Source: Desulfobulbaceae bacterium UBA5611 (GTDB lineage Bacteria; Desulfobacterota; Desulfobulbia; Desulfobulbales; Desulfocapsaceae). Taken from it: DNA of 22,916 nucleotides. The stretch is taken from contig DIKT01000013.1 of assembly GCA_002424635.1 (NCBI GenBank), positions 2,082-24,997 on the forward strand, in the 5' to 3' direction. The translations under genes were made by a program, and so were the position numbers. Positions 7,420 to 14,608 of the stretch are shown here, piece after piece (position 1 is the first letter of the stretch; each line of letters begins with the position of its first letter). Under the pieces are notes generated by a model. That model did not search any database. It saw nothing but the letters and a program-made list of their open reading frames with translations, and was not told the DNA's origin.

Positions 7420-7543
7420 GCGGCGTCTGGCAAGTATATCATACAAGGGGTCCTCATCCGTTTCCCCTGTGCGGACTGCTCTCTTTCCAGCTGTTTCTGG
7501 GTGTGGTGTCTGGCAAATTATATTTGTCGAAGATCATACAAGG
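7407..7543. repeat. Direct repeat pair, about 83 bp apart
   Basis: GCTGTTTCTGGGTG plus GTCTGGCAA and a distal ATCATACAAGGG occur at 7407-7449 and again at 7490-7543. The second copy is lengthened by about 11 bp before ATCATACAAGGG. This suggests local duplication of a repeat unit. Confidence 0.55.
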
Positions 7544-7605
7544 GTGCGTTCCACGCATTTTGGCCGGTTACGGGGAATGCAATAATGGTGCGTGGAACGC
7601 ACCCT
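7541..7605. repeat. REP-like palindrome
   Basis: AGGGTGCGTTCCACGCA (7541-7557) and TGCGTGGAACGCACCCT (7589-7605) form a perfect 17-bp inverted repeat around a 31-bp spacer. The GTGCGTTCCACGCACC theme is a widespread class of bacterial intergenic palindrome. The rest of the gap up to 7726 holds only weak hairpins (a GGGTTTTAACCCC motif at about 7625-7637 and AAGCCC/GGGCTT at about 7657-7676), the last being a possible weak terminator for the minus-strand gene that ends at 7727. Confidence 0.6.
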
Positions 7606-7726
7606 ACGATTCTGAAAGGAGGTCGGGTTTTAACCCCGAAGGATCGGATTATAATGAAGCCCCTGTTTTCGGGCTTAAAACGACTTTAAATGTGGTTAAT
7701 CCAAACCTGACACTACTGGCTACTCA

Positions 7727-8866
7727 TCAGTTTCCGGAAAGCAGCAGCCCTTGCTCGCGGCCGCAGTCGGCCACCCCTTTGTGCATGACTATCTGCCCGC
7801 CATCCGTCCGCCCCAGTTCATAGGTCTCCCGATAAATCATGGCCCCGGTGCTGGCGCGTTTACGCAGGCGGGGAAAGCGCAGGCCGACAAACCGGTTCAA
7901 GGCCTTATCTTCGGCGATAATTAAGGCCGTCACCTTCTGGGCGCCGCCATCCTCTGGTGCCTTCTCCGGGGCAATGTTAACGCTCCGTGGGGCCTGCTGG
8001 GCCAGCAGCTTATCGTAGAAGCCCTGCAGCAATCCCAGGTAATAACTGTTACGGGCCCGCAGGCCCTGGCCGCCGATCCGGACCCTGTTCTGCTGCCATA
8101 GTGAGGCCAGTTGTCCCGCCAGAAAGTTATAGCAGTATTCGGCAATAGCGACATTCTCCTGGCGGCCAAAGAGCTCAATGGTTTTGTGCTGGGCATCCTG
8201 GAGTGGATCATAGAGGCTGGCGGTGACCACCTTGACATAAAAAAAGCGCAGCAGAATGGAGCAGATCTTGTGCTGCCAGCGTTCAAGACGCCTACTATGA
8301 TTATTAATGATCAGGGAGGTGAAGCCGGATTGCAGATCTTCCTGCACCTGTTGCAGATTATGCCGGGCCATCAGCTGGCTGGCCTTTTCCATGGCGATAG
8401 CCGCTTCATGTTCATTGGCCGAACCGGCCAGCGCTAGCAGCTTGCTGATCCGGCGGATGAATTGCCGGCCCTTCTCGGTCTGCTGATTAGCGGGAGTGAT
8501 GGGGTCGGTGTGGGGCAGATCACCGGTGGCCAGGCGATATGGTGCCGGCAGTCCCAGCAGATCGCAGGCTTTCTGAAAGATGGGGCCATGACCGGCATCG
8601 GCTGCCAAAAAGAGCTCGGAGCAGAGCTGATGGGCCATCTCGTGCTTTAAGATCTGACAGGTGACATCCCAGGAATGGCCGGTAATCAGTCCGGCACTGA
8701 TGCGTATGACCCGGGTCTCAGCCTGCCAGGACCCATATTGTCTTTCCCGGTCCGAGATCTCAAAAAGAGGGGTGTTGAGCCCCAGTCGGTACTGCCAGTT
8801 GATGTTGGCAAACTCGGCCAGTAATTGCCGACCCCACAGCGGGTAATATGGTGTATAATCCATCAT
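7727..8866 (-). CDS. SprT-like metallopeptidase-domain protein with DUF2786
   Basis: A 379-residue, apparently cytoplasmic protein. Residues about 1-115 form a SprT-like zincin domain with the zinc motif HEMAH (75-79) and a third ligand in AGHGPIF (H93), all residues needed for metal binding being present. Residues about 136-172 match the DUF2786 motif (ISKLLALAGSANEHEAAIAM and MARHNL). The C-terminal part is helical and unassigned. Such SprT/DUF2786 fusions are known but uncharacterised; SprT relatives (Spartan) cut DNA-protein crosslinks, which is precedent only. It begins 23 bp after arfB stops, on the same strand, so it is probably in an operon with it. ATG codons occur at 8866 and 8863; no clear ribosome site is visible. 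Confidence 0.85.
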   Translation of the reverse strand: MMDYTPYYPLWGRQLLAEFANINWQYRLGLNTPLFEISDRERQYGSWQAETRVIRISAGLITGHSWDVTCQILKHEMAHQLCSELFLAADAGHGPIFQKACDLLGLPAPYRLATGDLPHTDPITPANQQTEKGRQFIRRISKLLALAGSANEHEAAIAMEKASQLMARHNLQQVQEDLQSGFTSLIINNHSRRLERWQHKICSILLRFFYVKVVTASLYDPLQDAQHKTIELFGRQENVAIAEYCYNFLAGQLASLWQQNRVRIGGQGLRARNSYYLGLLQGFYDKLLAQQAPRSVNIAPEKAPEDGGAQKVTALIIAEDKALNRFVGLRFPRLRKRASTGAMIYRETYELGRTDGGQIVMHKGVADCGREQGLLLSGN

Positions 8867-8889
8867 GAATGACTTGTTGTGTCCGTGGT

Positions 8890-9300
8890 TCAGGTAACTT
8901 TCTTGCGCAGGGCCTTAATCGTTCCCCGCTGCTTTTTGAGATCGGTCCGTTTTTTGCGGGCATTCTTGCCGGGTCGGGTGGGTCGCCGCTTCCTGGCGAT
9001 TACCATGGCCTCGGTAATGATTTGGTGCAGGCGGCGCAGGGCATCTTCTTTGTTCTGTTCCTGCGTCCGGTATTGCTGGGCCTTGATGACCAGCACCCCA
9101 TCCTGGGTCAGCCGTTGATCATCGAGGGCCAGCAGCCGTTCTTTATAGATATCGGGCAGGGAGGAATTGGGGATATCAAAACGCAGATGGACGGCGCTGG
9201 CGACCTTGTTGACATTCTGGCCGCCTGAGCCGCTGGCCCGGATAAAATGGATCTCGATTTCATCGGCCGGGATGCTTAAGTTGTTGTCTATCTGAATCAT
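8890..9300 (-). CDS. arfB: Ribosome-rescue peptidyl-tRNA hydrolase ArfB (YaeJ)
   Basis: A 136-residue protein that frees ribosomes stalled at mRNA ends by hydrolysing peptidyl-tRNA. The GGQ loop (RASGSGGQNVNKV) lies near residues 21-33, followed by the conserved SAVHLRFDI. The C-terminal tail is strongly basic (KRRPTRPGKNARKKR, ending ALRKKV), as in ArfB, where it enters the empty mRNA channel. Length and tail separate it from release factors RF1 and RF2. I chose the ATG at 9300 because E. coli YaeJ starts at the matching position and CAGGAA lies about 10 nt upstream; an ATG at 9345 would add 15 residues. It is divergent from the kinase gene at 9368 and leads a short operon with the SprT-like gene. 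Confidence 0.93.
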   Translation of the reverse strand: MIQIDNNLSIPADEIEIHFIRASGSGGQNVNKVASAVHLRFDIPNSSLPDIYKERLLALDDQRLTQDGVLVIKAQQYRTQEQNKEDALRRLHQIITEAMVIARKRRPTRPGKNARKKRTDLKKQRGTIKALRKKVT

Positions 9301-9367
9301 GGTAAGCTGTTCCTGAAGCGATTGGGGGAGCAAGAATTTTAGCATTGACTTTAAGGGATATCATATC

Positions 9368-9886
9368 ATGTCTGCCCAAAAAACGAATCTTGTTTTGATC
9401 GGCATGGCCGGTGCCGGCAAAAGCACGGTCGGCCCCCTGCTGGCCCGGATGTTATCCTATGACTTTGTTGACGTGGATGAGCTCATTGAGGCCGATCAGC
9501 AGCAGTCTCTGCAGGAACTTGTGGATCGCTACGGGCCGGAATGGTTCCGCCTGCTGGAAGAAAGGATTATTTTAGGACTTGATGTGCAGCATCATGTGAT
9601 TGCTACAGGCGGCAGTGCGGTCTATGGCGCGGCGGGCATGAGCCATCTGCAACGGAAGGGGATGGTGGTCTTTCTCGATGTACCCCTGGCCATCCTGGAG
9701 GGGCGGGTGGATGATGTGGCTTCACGAGGTCTGGCCCGGCAGCAAGGGCAGAGTTTTGCCGATCTCTGGGCCGAGCGGCAGCCCCTGTATAGCCGTTATG
9801 CTGATATCAGAATAGAGTGCACGGCCATGAGCCTGGTTGAAATCGGCACGGCCATTGTCGAGCGTATTACAGAAAGCCCGCAATAA
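9368..9886 (+). CDS. Shikimate-kinase-family kinase (shikimate or possibly homoserine kinase)
   Basis: A 172-residue P-loop kinase. Walker A GMAGAGKST lies at 12-20, D35 and D37 in FVDVDE are the shikimate/magnesium aspartates, R61 in WFRLLEE matches the substrate arginine, R120 is a lid arginine and R137 in AERQPLY is the last conserved arginine. The usual GGG substrate loop is GGS (81-83, in IATGGSAVYG). The pattern GGSxVY together with RGLAR...ERQPLYSRYADI marks a subgroup that I recall includes an AroK-like homoserine kinase in Desulfovibrio, so the substrate is uncertain. AAGGGA lies about 10 nt before the ATG. Its 3' end overlaps the convergent TSUP gene by 20 bp. Confidence 0.85.
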   Translation: MSAQKTNLVLIGMAGAGKSTVGPLLARMLSYDFVDVDELIEADQQQSLQELVDRYGPEWFRLLEERIILGLDVQHHVIATGGSAVYGAAGMSHLQRKGMVVFLDVPLAILEGRVDDVASRGLARQQGQSFADLWAERQPLYSRYADIRIECTAMSLVEIGTAIVERITESPQ

Positions 9887-10640
9887 GTCCTAGCGAAATA
9901 AAGACCAGCAAGACCGAGACAGTCAGCTGAATGGTCCTGATCGTGATTTTCTTGAGCAATCTTTTGCCAAAAAAAGCACCCAGAAAGGCTGATAAAGAGG
10001 CGGCCAGCACCAGCTGCCATTCAATATCCTGGCGCTGAGCCGACATGTCCCAGCCATAGATCACCATACGCGACATATCCACCATGACTGCCAGGACCAC
10101 GCCGGTGGCAACAAATTGTTCTTTGGTCAGGCCCGATTTTAATAGAAACATGCTGCGGAAGGCGCCCTGATGACCGGAAAGGCCGCCGAAAAAACCACTG
10201 ATGGCCCCGCCAAAGGGTAAATATTTGCGGTCAAACTTGATGGCCGCAAACCTTGGCCATAATTCGAGAATAACGAAAAGCAGGATGAGCAGGCCGACTA
10301 TGAGCTTGATCGGCAAGATCTGCATTGGTCTGGCCAGGAACTGATATTCAACAAGGGGCGCCATATCCGACAGCCAGCTCAACACTAAAGCCCCCAGGAA
10401 GGCACAAAGCACCGCAGGAAGACCAAAACGAATTAATACTGAATGGTCTGCCTGCCTGCCAAGCAAGGCTATTTTGAACAGGTTGTTGGCCAGATGGACC
10501 ATTGCCGTGATGGCGATGGCGATCTCAATCGGAAAGAAGATGGCGACCACCGGCATCAGTAAGGTGCCGAGCCCAAATCCTGAAAATAAAGTGAGCGTTG
10601 AGGCCAGCAGAGCAGCTAGTGAAACAATAATTATCGTCAT
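9867..10640 (-). CDS. TSUP family membrane transporter (TauE/SafE type)
   Basis: A 257-residue integral membrane protein of the TSUP (TauE/SafE, DUF81) family, moving small sulfur-containing or organic anions such as sulfite or sulfoacetate; the true substrate cannot be read from sequence. Two homologous halves are seen: SGFGLGTLLMPV with helices in the first, and GGAISGFFGGLSGHQGAFRS followed by GLTKEQFVATG in the second. About eight hydrophobic segments are present. The ATG at 10640 has no clear Shine-Dalgarno. The gene converges on the kinase gene and overlaps its last 20 bp, so transcripts of the two are partly antisense. Confidence 0.88.
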   Translation of the reverse strand: MTIIIVSLAALLASTLTLFSGFGLGTLLMPVVAIFFPIEIAIAITAMVHLANNLFKIALLGRQADHSVLIRFGLPAVLCAFLGALVLSWLSDMAPLVEYQFLARPMQILPIKLIVGLLILLFVILELWPRFAAIKFDRKYLPFGGAISGFFGGLSGHQGAFRSMFLLKSGLTKEQFVATGVVLAVMVDMSRMVIYGWDMSAQRQDIEWQLVLAASLSAFLGAFFGKRLLKKITIRTIQLTVSVLLVFISLGLIAGFL

Positions 10641-10905
10641 GATTTGTCGATCAGGTCGCCTTGCAAGGATTAAATGATGCCAGATTGATGAATCTTAATT
10701 TTAAGAATGGTGACCATAAATGATGGAACGGGGAAAGTCAAAAGAAAACCAAGCAGGGAATTTCCCCGCCTTTATGCTTTGAAAAACCAGGCTCATGGGT
10801 ACCATTGTCAGCGGATCTGTGCTATCATGCTGCCGCTGAATGCCGATAAAGTATAACTAAAAACCTAAAAACGGCCTGAGGGCCAAAATAACTATGGGAG
10901 TGAAT

Positions 10906-11334
10906 ATGATACACGCAAAACCGGGGGATAAGGTCAAGGTGAAGTACACAGGCAAACTTACAGATGGGACGGTCTTTGACTCTTCCGTGGGCCGTCCGCC
11001 TCTGGAAGTGGTACTGGGCAGCGGCCATGTCATTGAGGGCTTTGATGAGGCCCTGACCGGAATGATCGTCGGCGAAAAAAAGACAGTGATCATTCCCGTG
11101 GAGAAGGCTTACGGTCCTTTTGATCCCGATAAAGTTATGGAGATGCCGATTGAACAGGTGCCGCCTGATTTCAGTCCTGAGGTTGGTCAGAAGCTGGAAG
11201 TAGGAGGCGTCAATGGGGAGATCGTGCTGGTAGTGGTGCGCGAGATCACCGATACCCATATCTACCTGGATGCCAATCCGCCTCTGGCCGGAGAAGAGCT
11301 GGTCTTTGATCTGGAGCTGGTGGATATTGGATAA
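10906..11334 (+). CDS. SlyD-like FKBP peptidyl-prolyl isomerase
   Basis: A 142-residue FKBP-type prolyl isomerase/chaperone. The FKBP core (KVKYTGKLTDGTVFDSS, then GSGHVIEGFDEALTGMIVGE) is split by an insert-in-flap chaperone domain at about 70-125 and closes with DANPPLAGEELVFDLELVDI. The order and length match the short SlyD/SlpA class. It has no His/Cys-rich metal tail. In the family motif DxNHPLAG the histidine is replaced by proline here (NPPLAG). I chose the ATG at 10906 because GGGAG lies 5 nt before it; an ATG at 10894 would place that ribosome site inside the gene. It should be cytoplasmic, with no signal peptide. It stands alone, with an inverted-repeat element just downstream. Confidence 0.92.
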   Translation: MIHAKPGDKVKVKYTGKLTDGTVFDSSVGRPPLEVVLGSGHVIEGFDEALTGMIVGEKKTVIIPVEKAYGPFDPDKVMEMPIEQVPPDFSPEVGQKLEVGGVNGEIVLVVVREITDTHIYLDANPPLAGEELVFDLELVDIG

Positions 11335-11355
11335 ATTGTTATGGACTTATTAAAT

Positions 11356-11613
11356 GTTGAGTGCCACAACATCGCGCACACTTTTATGTGACACGACATC
11401 GTCACAGGTAGGTTTGGGTAGAGCGCGCGAAACCCAACAAAATCAGGGGCAGGTCAGGTTGCTCTGCGGCTCTACATAGCTTTTTGTTGGGTTTCGTTTC
11501 ACTCTACCCAACCTACTTTGATCTGTGTTTATTTGTTTCTATTTTGTTGTATGGCTTTTATTGATGTTGGATTTCTGGCACATTTTTTTGTAAACGATGT
11601 TGTGGCACTCAAC
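11356..11613 (+). mobile_element. MITE-like palindromic element, copy 1
   Basis: A 258-bp non-coding element bounded by a perfect 19-bp terminal inverted repeat, GTTGAGTGCCACAACATCG (11356-11374), and its complement (11595-11613). A palindromic core (11408-11516) has arms built on GTAGGTTTGGGTAGAG and GAAACCCAACAAAA. It is an inverted near-copy of 15684-15895; it differs by about six point changes over the shared 160 bp and by a replaced, AT-rich segment (about 11517-11575) that makes it 46 bp longer. No transposase is encoded. AAT stands on both flanks, a possible 3-bp duplication but not convincing. It ends two bases before the stop codon of the flavoprotein gene. Confidence 0.75.
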
Positions 11614-11615
11614 AA

Positions 11616-12875
11616 TTAAAGGCTTGTGGGCTCAGGGCCAAGTGCGGCAGCTTGACCGGCCAGCCAGCCCGTTGAAAAGGCGGCCTGCAGGTTGTAGCCG
11701 CCGGTATCGCCCTGCAGATCCAGGACCTCTCCGGCCAGATACAGGCCTGGGGCCTTTTTGGATTGCATGGTCCGCGGATCCACTTCTGTTAAAGCCACCC
11801 CGCCCGCTGTAATGATAGCCTCGGTAAAAGAGCGATGGCCGCTGACCGGCAGGCGAAAATCCTTGAGCCAGGCTTTAAGCCGTTTACGCTCCGGCGCGGT
11901 GACCTGACCGCCGAGACGGTCTTCCGGGATGCCGGTGAGTCTGAGGCAGACCGGGATCATCTCCCGGGGCAGCAGGCCGCGCAGAACACTGTGCAGCTGC
12001 TCCTTGCTGCGGGCCTCAAAATCACGGAGCAGACGGGCATCCAGCTTCTGTTCGTCCAATGCCGGTTTCAGGTCGAGGGCGAGCTCCATGCGGTCTCCTC
12101 GCCGCAGGCCGTCCACCACCTCGCCGCTCAGGGTCAGGATCACCGGTCCGGTAACGCCGAATTTGGTGAAGCTCATCTCGCCGAAGGCCTGGCGGCCGCG
12201 TTTGTTATTGCAGATCAGCCGCACATTGATATTGCGCAGATCAAGGCCGTCCATTGGCGCGGTCAGATCCTCGCCAATCTCCAAGGGCACCAGCGCCGGT
12301 CTGATAGGGATGATGGTATGACCGACCGCTTCCGCCAGCCGGTAGCCATCTCCTGTTGAGCCGGTGGCCCCATAGGAAGCGCCGCCGGTGGCCAGAATGA
12401 CAGCATCACAGCCCAGGGCTTCATCATTGCAGAGCACGCCGCTGACCTGACCATTGGTGGTCAGCAGCAGATCAACCTTGGCGTCCGTTTTGATCTCGAC
12501 CCCGCTTTTCTGCAGCCACTGCTGAAAAACCTTGACCACATCCGAGGCCTTACTGCTGGCCGGAAAGACCCGTCCTCCTCTCTCGCTTACCAGCGCCAGA
12601 CCCTGCTGCTCAAGAAAGGCCATCAACTCCGGGGCAAAAAAGCGGGAGAAGGCCTGCCGCAGAAAGCGGCCATTCTTGCCAAAGTGGTCAATGAACTCTT
12701 TCATCTCCGCGATATTGGTGATGTTGCAACGTCCTTTACCGGTGATGGAGATCTTGCGACCCGGCCGTTTCATTTTCTCCAGGATAAGGACATCCGCACC
12801 GCCGGCGGCAGCCTGACCGGCCGCCATTAATCCGGCCGCGCCGCCACCAATGACAATAATTTTACGTTTTTTCAT
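11616..12875 (-). CDS. NAD(P)/FAD-dependent oxidoreductase, YhiN/HI0933 family
   Basis: A 419-residue flavoprotein of the BaiN/HI0933/YhiN family. The N-terminal dinucleotide-binding motif IGGGAAGLMAA (9-19) is followed by the E of ILEK. The family hallmark GKGRCNITN is at 46-54. A second hallmark near the C-terminus, TGGVALTEVDPRTM then GLYLAGEVLDLQGDTGGYN, is intact. Members are reductases whose physiological substrates are mostly unknown. I chose the ATG at 12875, preceded by AGGAA at 8 nt; an upstream in-frame start at 12929 would overlap the preceding gene and put 18 unlikely residues before the FAD motif. It follows the radical SAM gene by 34 bp on the same strand, so co-transcription is likely. 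Confidence 0.9.
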   Translation of the reverse strand: MKKRKIIVIGGGAAGLMAAGQAAAGGADVLILEKMKRPGRKISITGKGRCNITNIAEMKEFIDHFGKNGRFLRQAFSRFFAPELMAFLEQQGLALVSERGGRVFPASSKASDVVKVFQQWLQKSGVEIKTDAKVDLLLTTNGQVSGVLCNDEALGCDAVILATGGASYGATGSTGDGYRLAEAVGHTIIPIRPALVPLEIGEDLTAPMDGLDLRNINVRLICNNKRGRQAFGEMSFTKFGVTGPVILTLSGEVVDGLRRGDRMELALDLKPALDEQKLDARLLRDFEARSKEQLHSVLRGLLPREMIPVCLRLTGIPEDRLGGQVTAPERKRLKAWLKDFRLPVSGHRSFTEAIITAGGVALTEVDPRTMQSKKAPGLYLAGEVLDLQGDTGGYNLQAAFSTGWLAGQAAALGPEPTSL

Positions 12876-12909
12876 TTTTAATTTCCTGTTGGCTATACTT
12901 GCCCCATTT

Positions 12910-14418
12910 CTAGACAAAAAAAGGGGCATGGTTGGAGGTAAAAATAGGGGGATCCCGCTGCAGGATGGGGATTATAGCCGGATGCCGCTTGAATTCTTTA
13001 TCAAGAAAGGTCCGGATTTCTTTACGGCCCCAGCCCTGCGGATGGATGAAATCGCTGTAGAGGGACAGATCACCCTCATAAAAATCCCTGGCCTGCAGCT
13101 CAGGGGCCTCAGGGCTGCAGACCGGCATATTAAAGACGGCCAGATTCAGAAAAGTGATAGCGCTCTGATGGGCCGCTACAAAGTCGAGGGTCTTGCGGGC
13201 CTGAGCCAGCCCTTCCAACGGGGTGCCGAAGAGCAGGTAAACATAGGTGGCGATACCGGCCTGTTCCAGGGCCTGCAGGGTACGGGCCACCAGCTGCAGA
13301 TCAATGCCTTTGTCCATGGCATCCAGCACCGCCTGATCGCCTGATTCGATCCCCAGTTTCAGCATCAGGCAGCCGGAAAGCCGCAGCTGCCGGCAGAATT
13401 CGGGATCAGCAAGCTGGGGGCTGACCCGGGCAAAGCCATACCAGGGGGCCGCGGGCGGTGTTGCGATCAGCCGGCGCATCAGGGCCGGCGCTATGGCATT
13501 ATCAAGAAAATGGATGAGGCCCGGTCGTGTCTGCCGGCAGAGATGGTCCAGATCAGCCACCACCGTATCGGCGGCCAGATTATGATAGGGATTGTCCTCG
13601 GCCTTCTCCGGACAGAAGGAGCAGCGGTTCCAGTAGCAGCCGGATGAGGCGGCATAAGGCAGGATAAAGCCCGGTGCCAGATAGCCCTGCTGGGGCAGAT
13701 CCTGAAAATCAGGCGGCTGGTGCCGGCTGGTAGCTGCTACTCCTAAGAGCTGCAGCAGGGGCTGTTCGCCCGGACCTGCCACCAGATGATCGATAAGCCC
13801 GCCAAAAGGATTGCGCCAGCCCGGATTGCGCAGCCAGGAAGTGATCAGGCCGCCACCGGCGACGATGGGCAGGTCAGGGGCGATGCTTTTGAGAAAGCCG
13901 ATGATGGCAAAGGTGGTCGGGGCCTGGCTCAGGTAATTAAGAGACAGACCGACCATCGGCGGGTTGGTGGTCTCCAGGATCCTGGTCAGCCGGTGGGCAA
14001 ACCAGGGGTAGAAGATATTGTCTTTTGCCTCTGCGGCACAGCGCAGCAGGTCAACGCTTTGCAGTGGGGAAACGGCAGCATCCTGATAATTGGCCAGATT
14101 TAAGGTGAGCTGCCGGTTTAGCCCCACCTGTTCGAGCACGCGGTTGATATCGGCCACAGCCCGTTGATAACGCGCCGGGTTGCGGTAGAGCTCCGGACGG
14201 CGCATTTTATCGAGGTTGGCATTGATCGCCCGCCAGCCGCGTCTGGTCCAGGTGTCATCTGTCTGTGGCTGCTGCGCCAGCAGATAGAGTTGCCCCTCGA
14301 GATTGGCGTCCAGCAGGGTGCAGTCTGTCAGGCCATGACCACGCAGGGCTCCAGCCAATCTGGCAATGCCGGCCGGGGCTTCGCAGGCTTTAGCCAGGGG
14401 AGGATAGATGAGGAGCAT
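12910..14418 (-). CDS. Radical SAM protein, B12-binding-type architecture
   Basis: A 502-residue protein. Residues about 1-230 have the layout of a cobalamin-binding N-terminal domain (LLIYPPLAKACEAPAGIARLAGALRGHG start, VGLSLNYLSQ, IVAGGG near 185-190), but the cobalamin-histidine motif DxHxxG is not seen. The radical SAM core follows. Its cluster cysteines C261, C266 and C269 (GCYWNRCSFCPEK) have CX4CX2C rather than the usual CX3CX2C spacing. KLGIESGDQAVLDAMDKG (354-371) is the usual late SAM-contact motif. The reaction cannot be inferred. A strong promoter ends about 14 bp before the ATG, leaving almost no leader, and no Shine-Dalgarno is present. The flavoprotein gene follows after 34 bp. 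Confidence 0.88.
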   Translation of the reverse strand: MLLIYPPLAKACEAPAGIARLAGALRGHGLTDCTLLDANLEGQLYLLAQQPQTDDTWTRRGWRAINANLDKMRRPELYRNPARYQRAVADINRVLEQVGLNRQLTLNLANYQDAAVSPLQSVDLLRCAAEAKDNIFYPWFAHRLTRILETTNPPMVGLSLNYLSQAPTTFAIIGFLKSIAPDLPIVAGGGLITSWLRNPGWRNPFGGLIDHLVAGPGEQPLLQLLGVAATSRHQPPDFQDLPQQGYLAPGFILPYAASSGCYWNRCSFCPEKAEDNPYHNLAADTVVADLDHLCRQTRPGLIHFLDNAIAPALMRRLIATPPAAPWYGFARVSPQLADPEFCRQLRLSGCLMLKLGIESGDQAVLDAMDKGIDLQLVARTLQALEQAGIATYVYLLFGTPLEGLAQARKTLDFVAAHQSAITFLNLAVFNMPVCSPEAPELQARDFYEGDLSLYSDFIHPQGWGRKEIRTFLDKEFKRHPAIIPILQRDPPIFTSNHAPFFV

Positions 14419-14432
14419 GGGTGTTATTTGAA

Positions 14433-14461
14433 AATATATTTACGCCGAAAAGAGATGACAA
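14433..14461 (-). promoter_or_regulatory. Sigma-70-type promoter of the radical SAM gene
   Basis: On the minus strand -35 TTGTCA (14456-14461) and -10 TATATT (14433-14438) have exactly 17 bp between them, each differing from consensus at one base. The expected transcript start (about 14426) is only about 8 nt before the ATG at 14418, fitting the lack of a ribosome site. Confidence 0.6.
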
Positions 14462-14526
14462 CCCAAGTCCGGCTTGCTAGAATAAGTGTTTGTGCTGGCT
14501 TTTTTTATCTGGGAATTTGCTCTCTG

Positions 14527-14556
14527 TTGAGAAAAGAACAGTATCTTTCATACCAT
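14527..14556 (+). promoter_or_regulatory. Candidate promoter of the Tim44-domain gene
   Basis: TTGAGA (14527-14532), an 18-bp spacer and TACCAT (14551-14556) give a moderate sigma-70 match about 50 bp before the ATG at 14609. Confidence 0.35.
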
Positions 14557-14608
14557 ATTAATAGCAAAAGAAGTTCAGAAAAATGTTTTACACCCATGGA
14601 GAGTCCTT

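Noticed and set aside
7287..7823. Plus-strand 178-codon open frame through the repeat cluster
   Set aside because: It is translated hairpins and repeats, starts inside epmA and runs antisense into the SprT-like gene; no domain seen.
11341..11620. CRISPR-like or iteron reading of the repeated GTGCCA/ATCG motifs
   Set aside because: The motifs are inverted, only two per end, and part of one terminal-inverted-repeat element; there are no regular unique spacers and no cas or rep genes.
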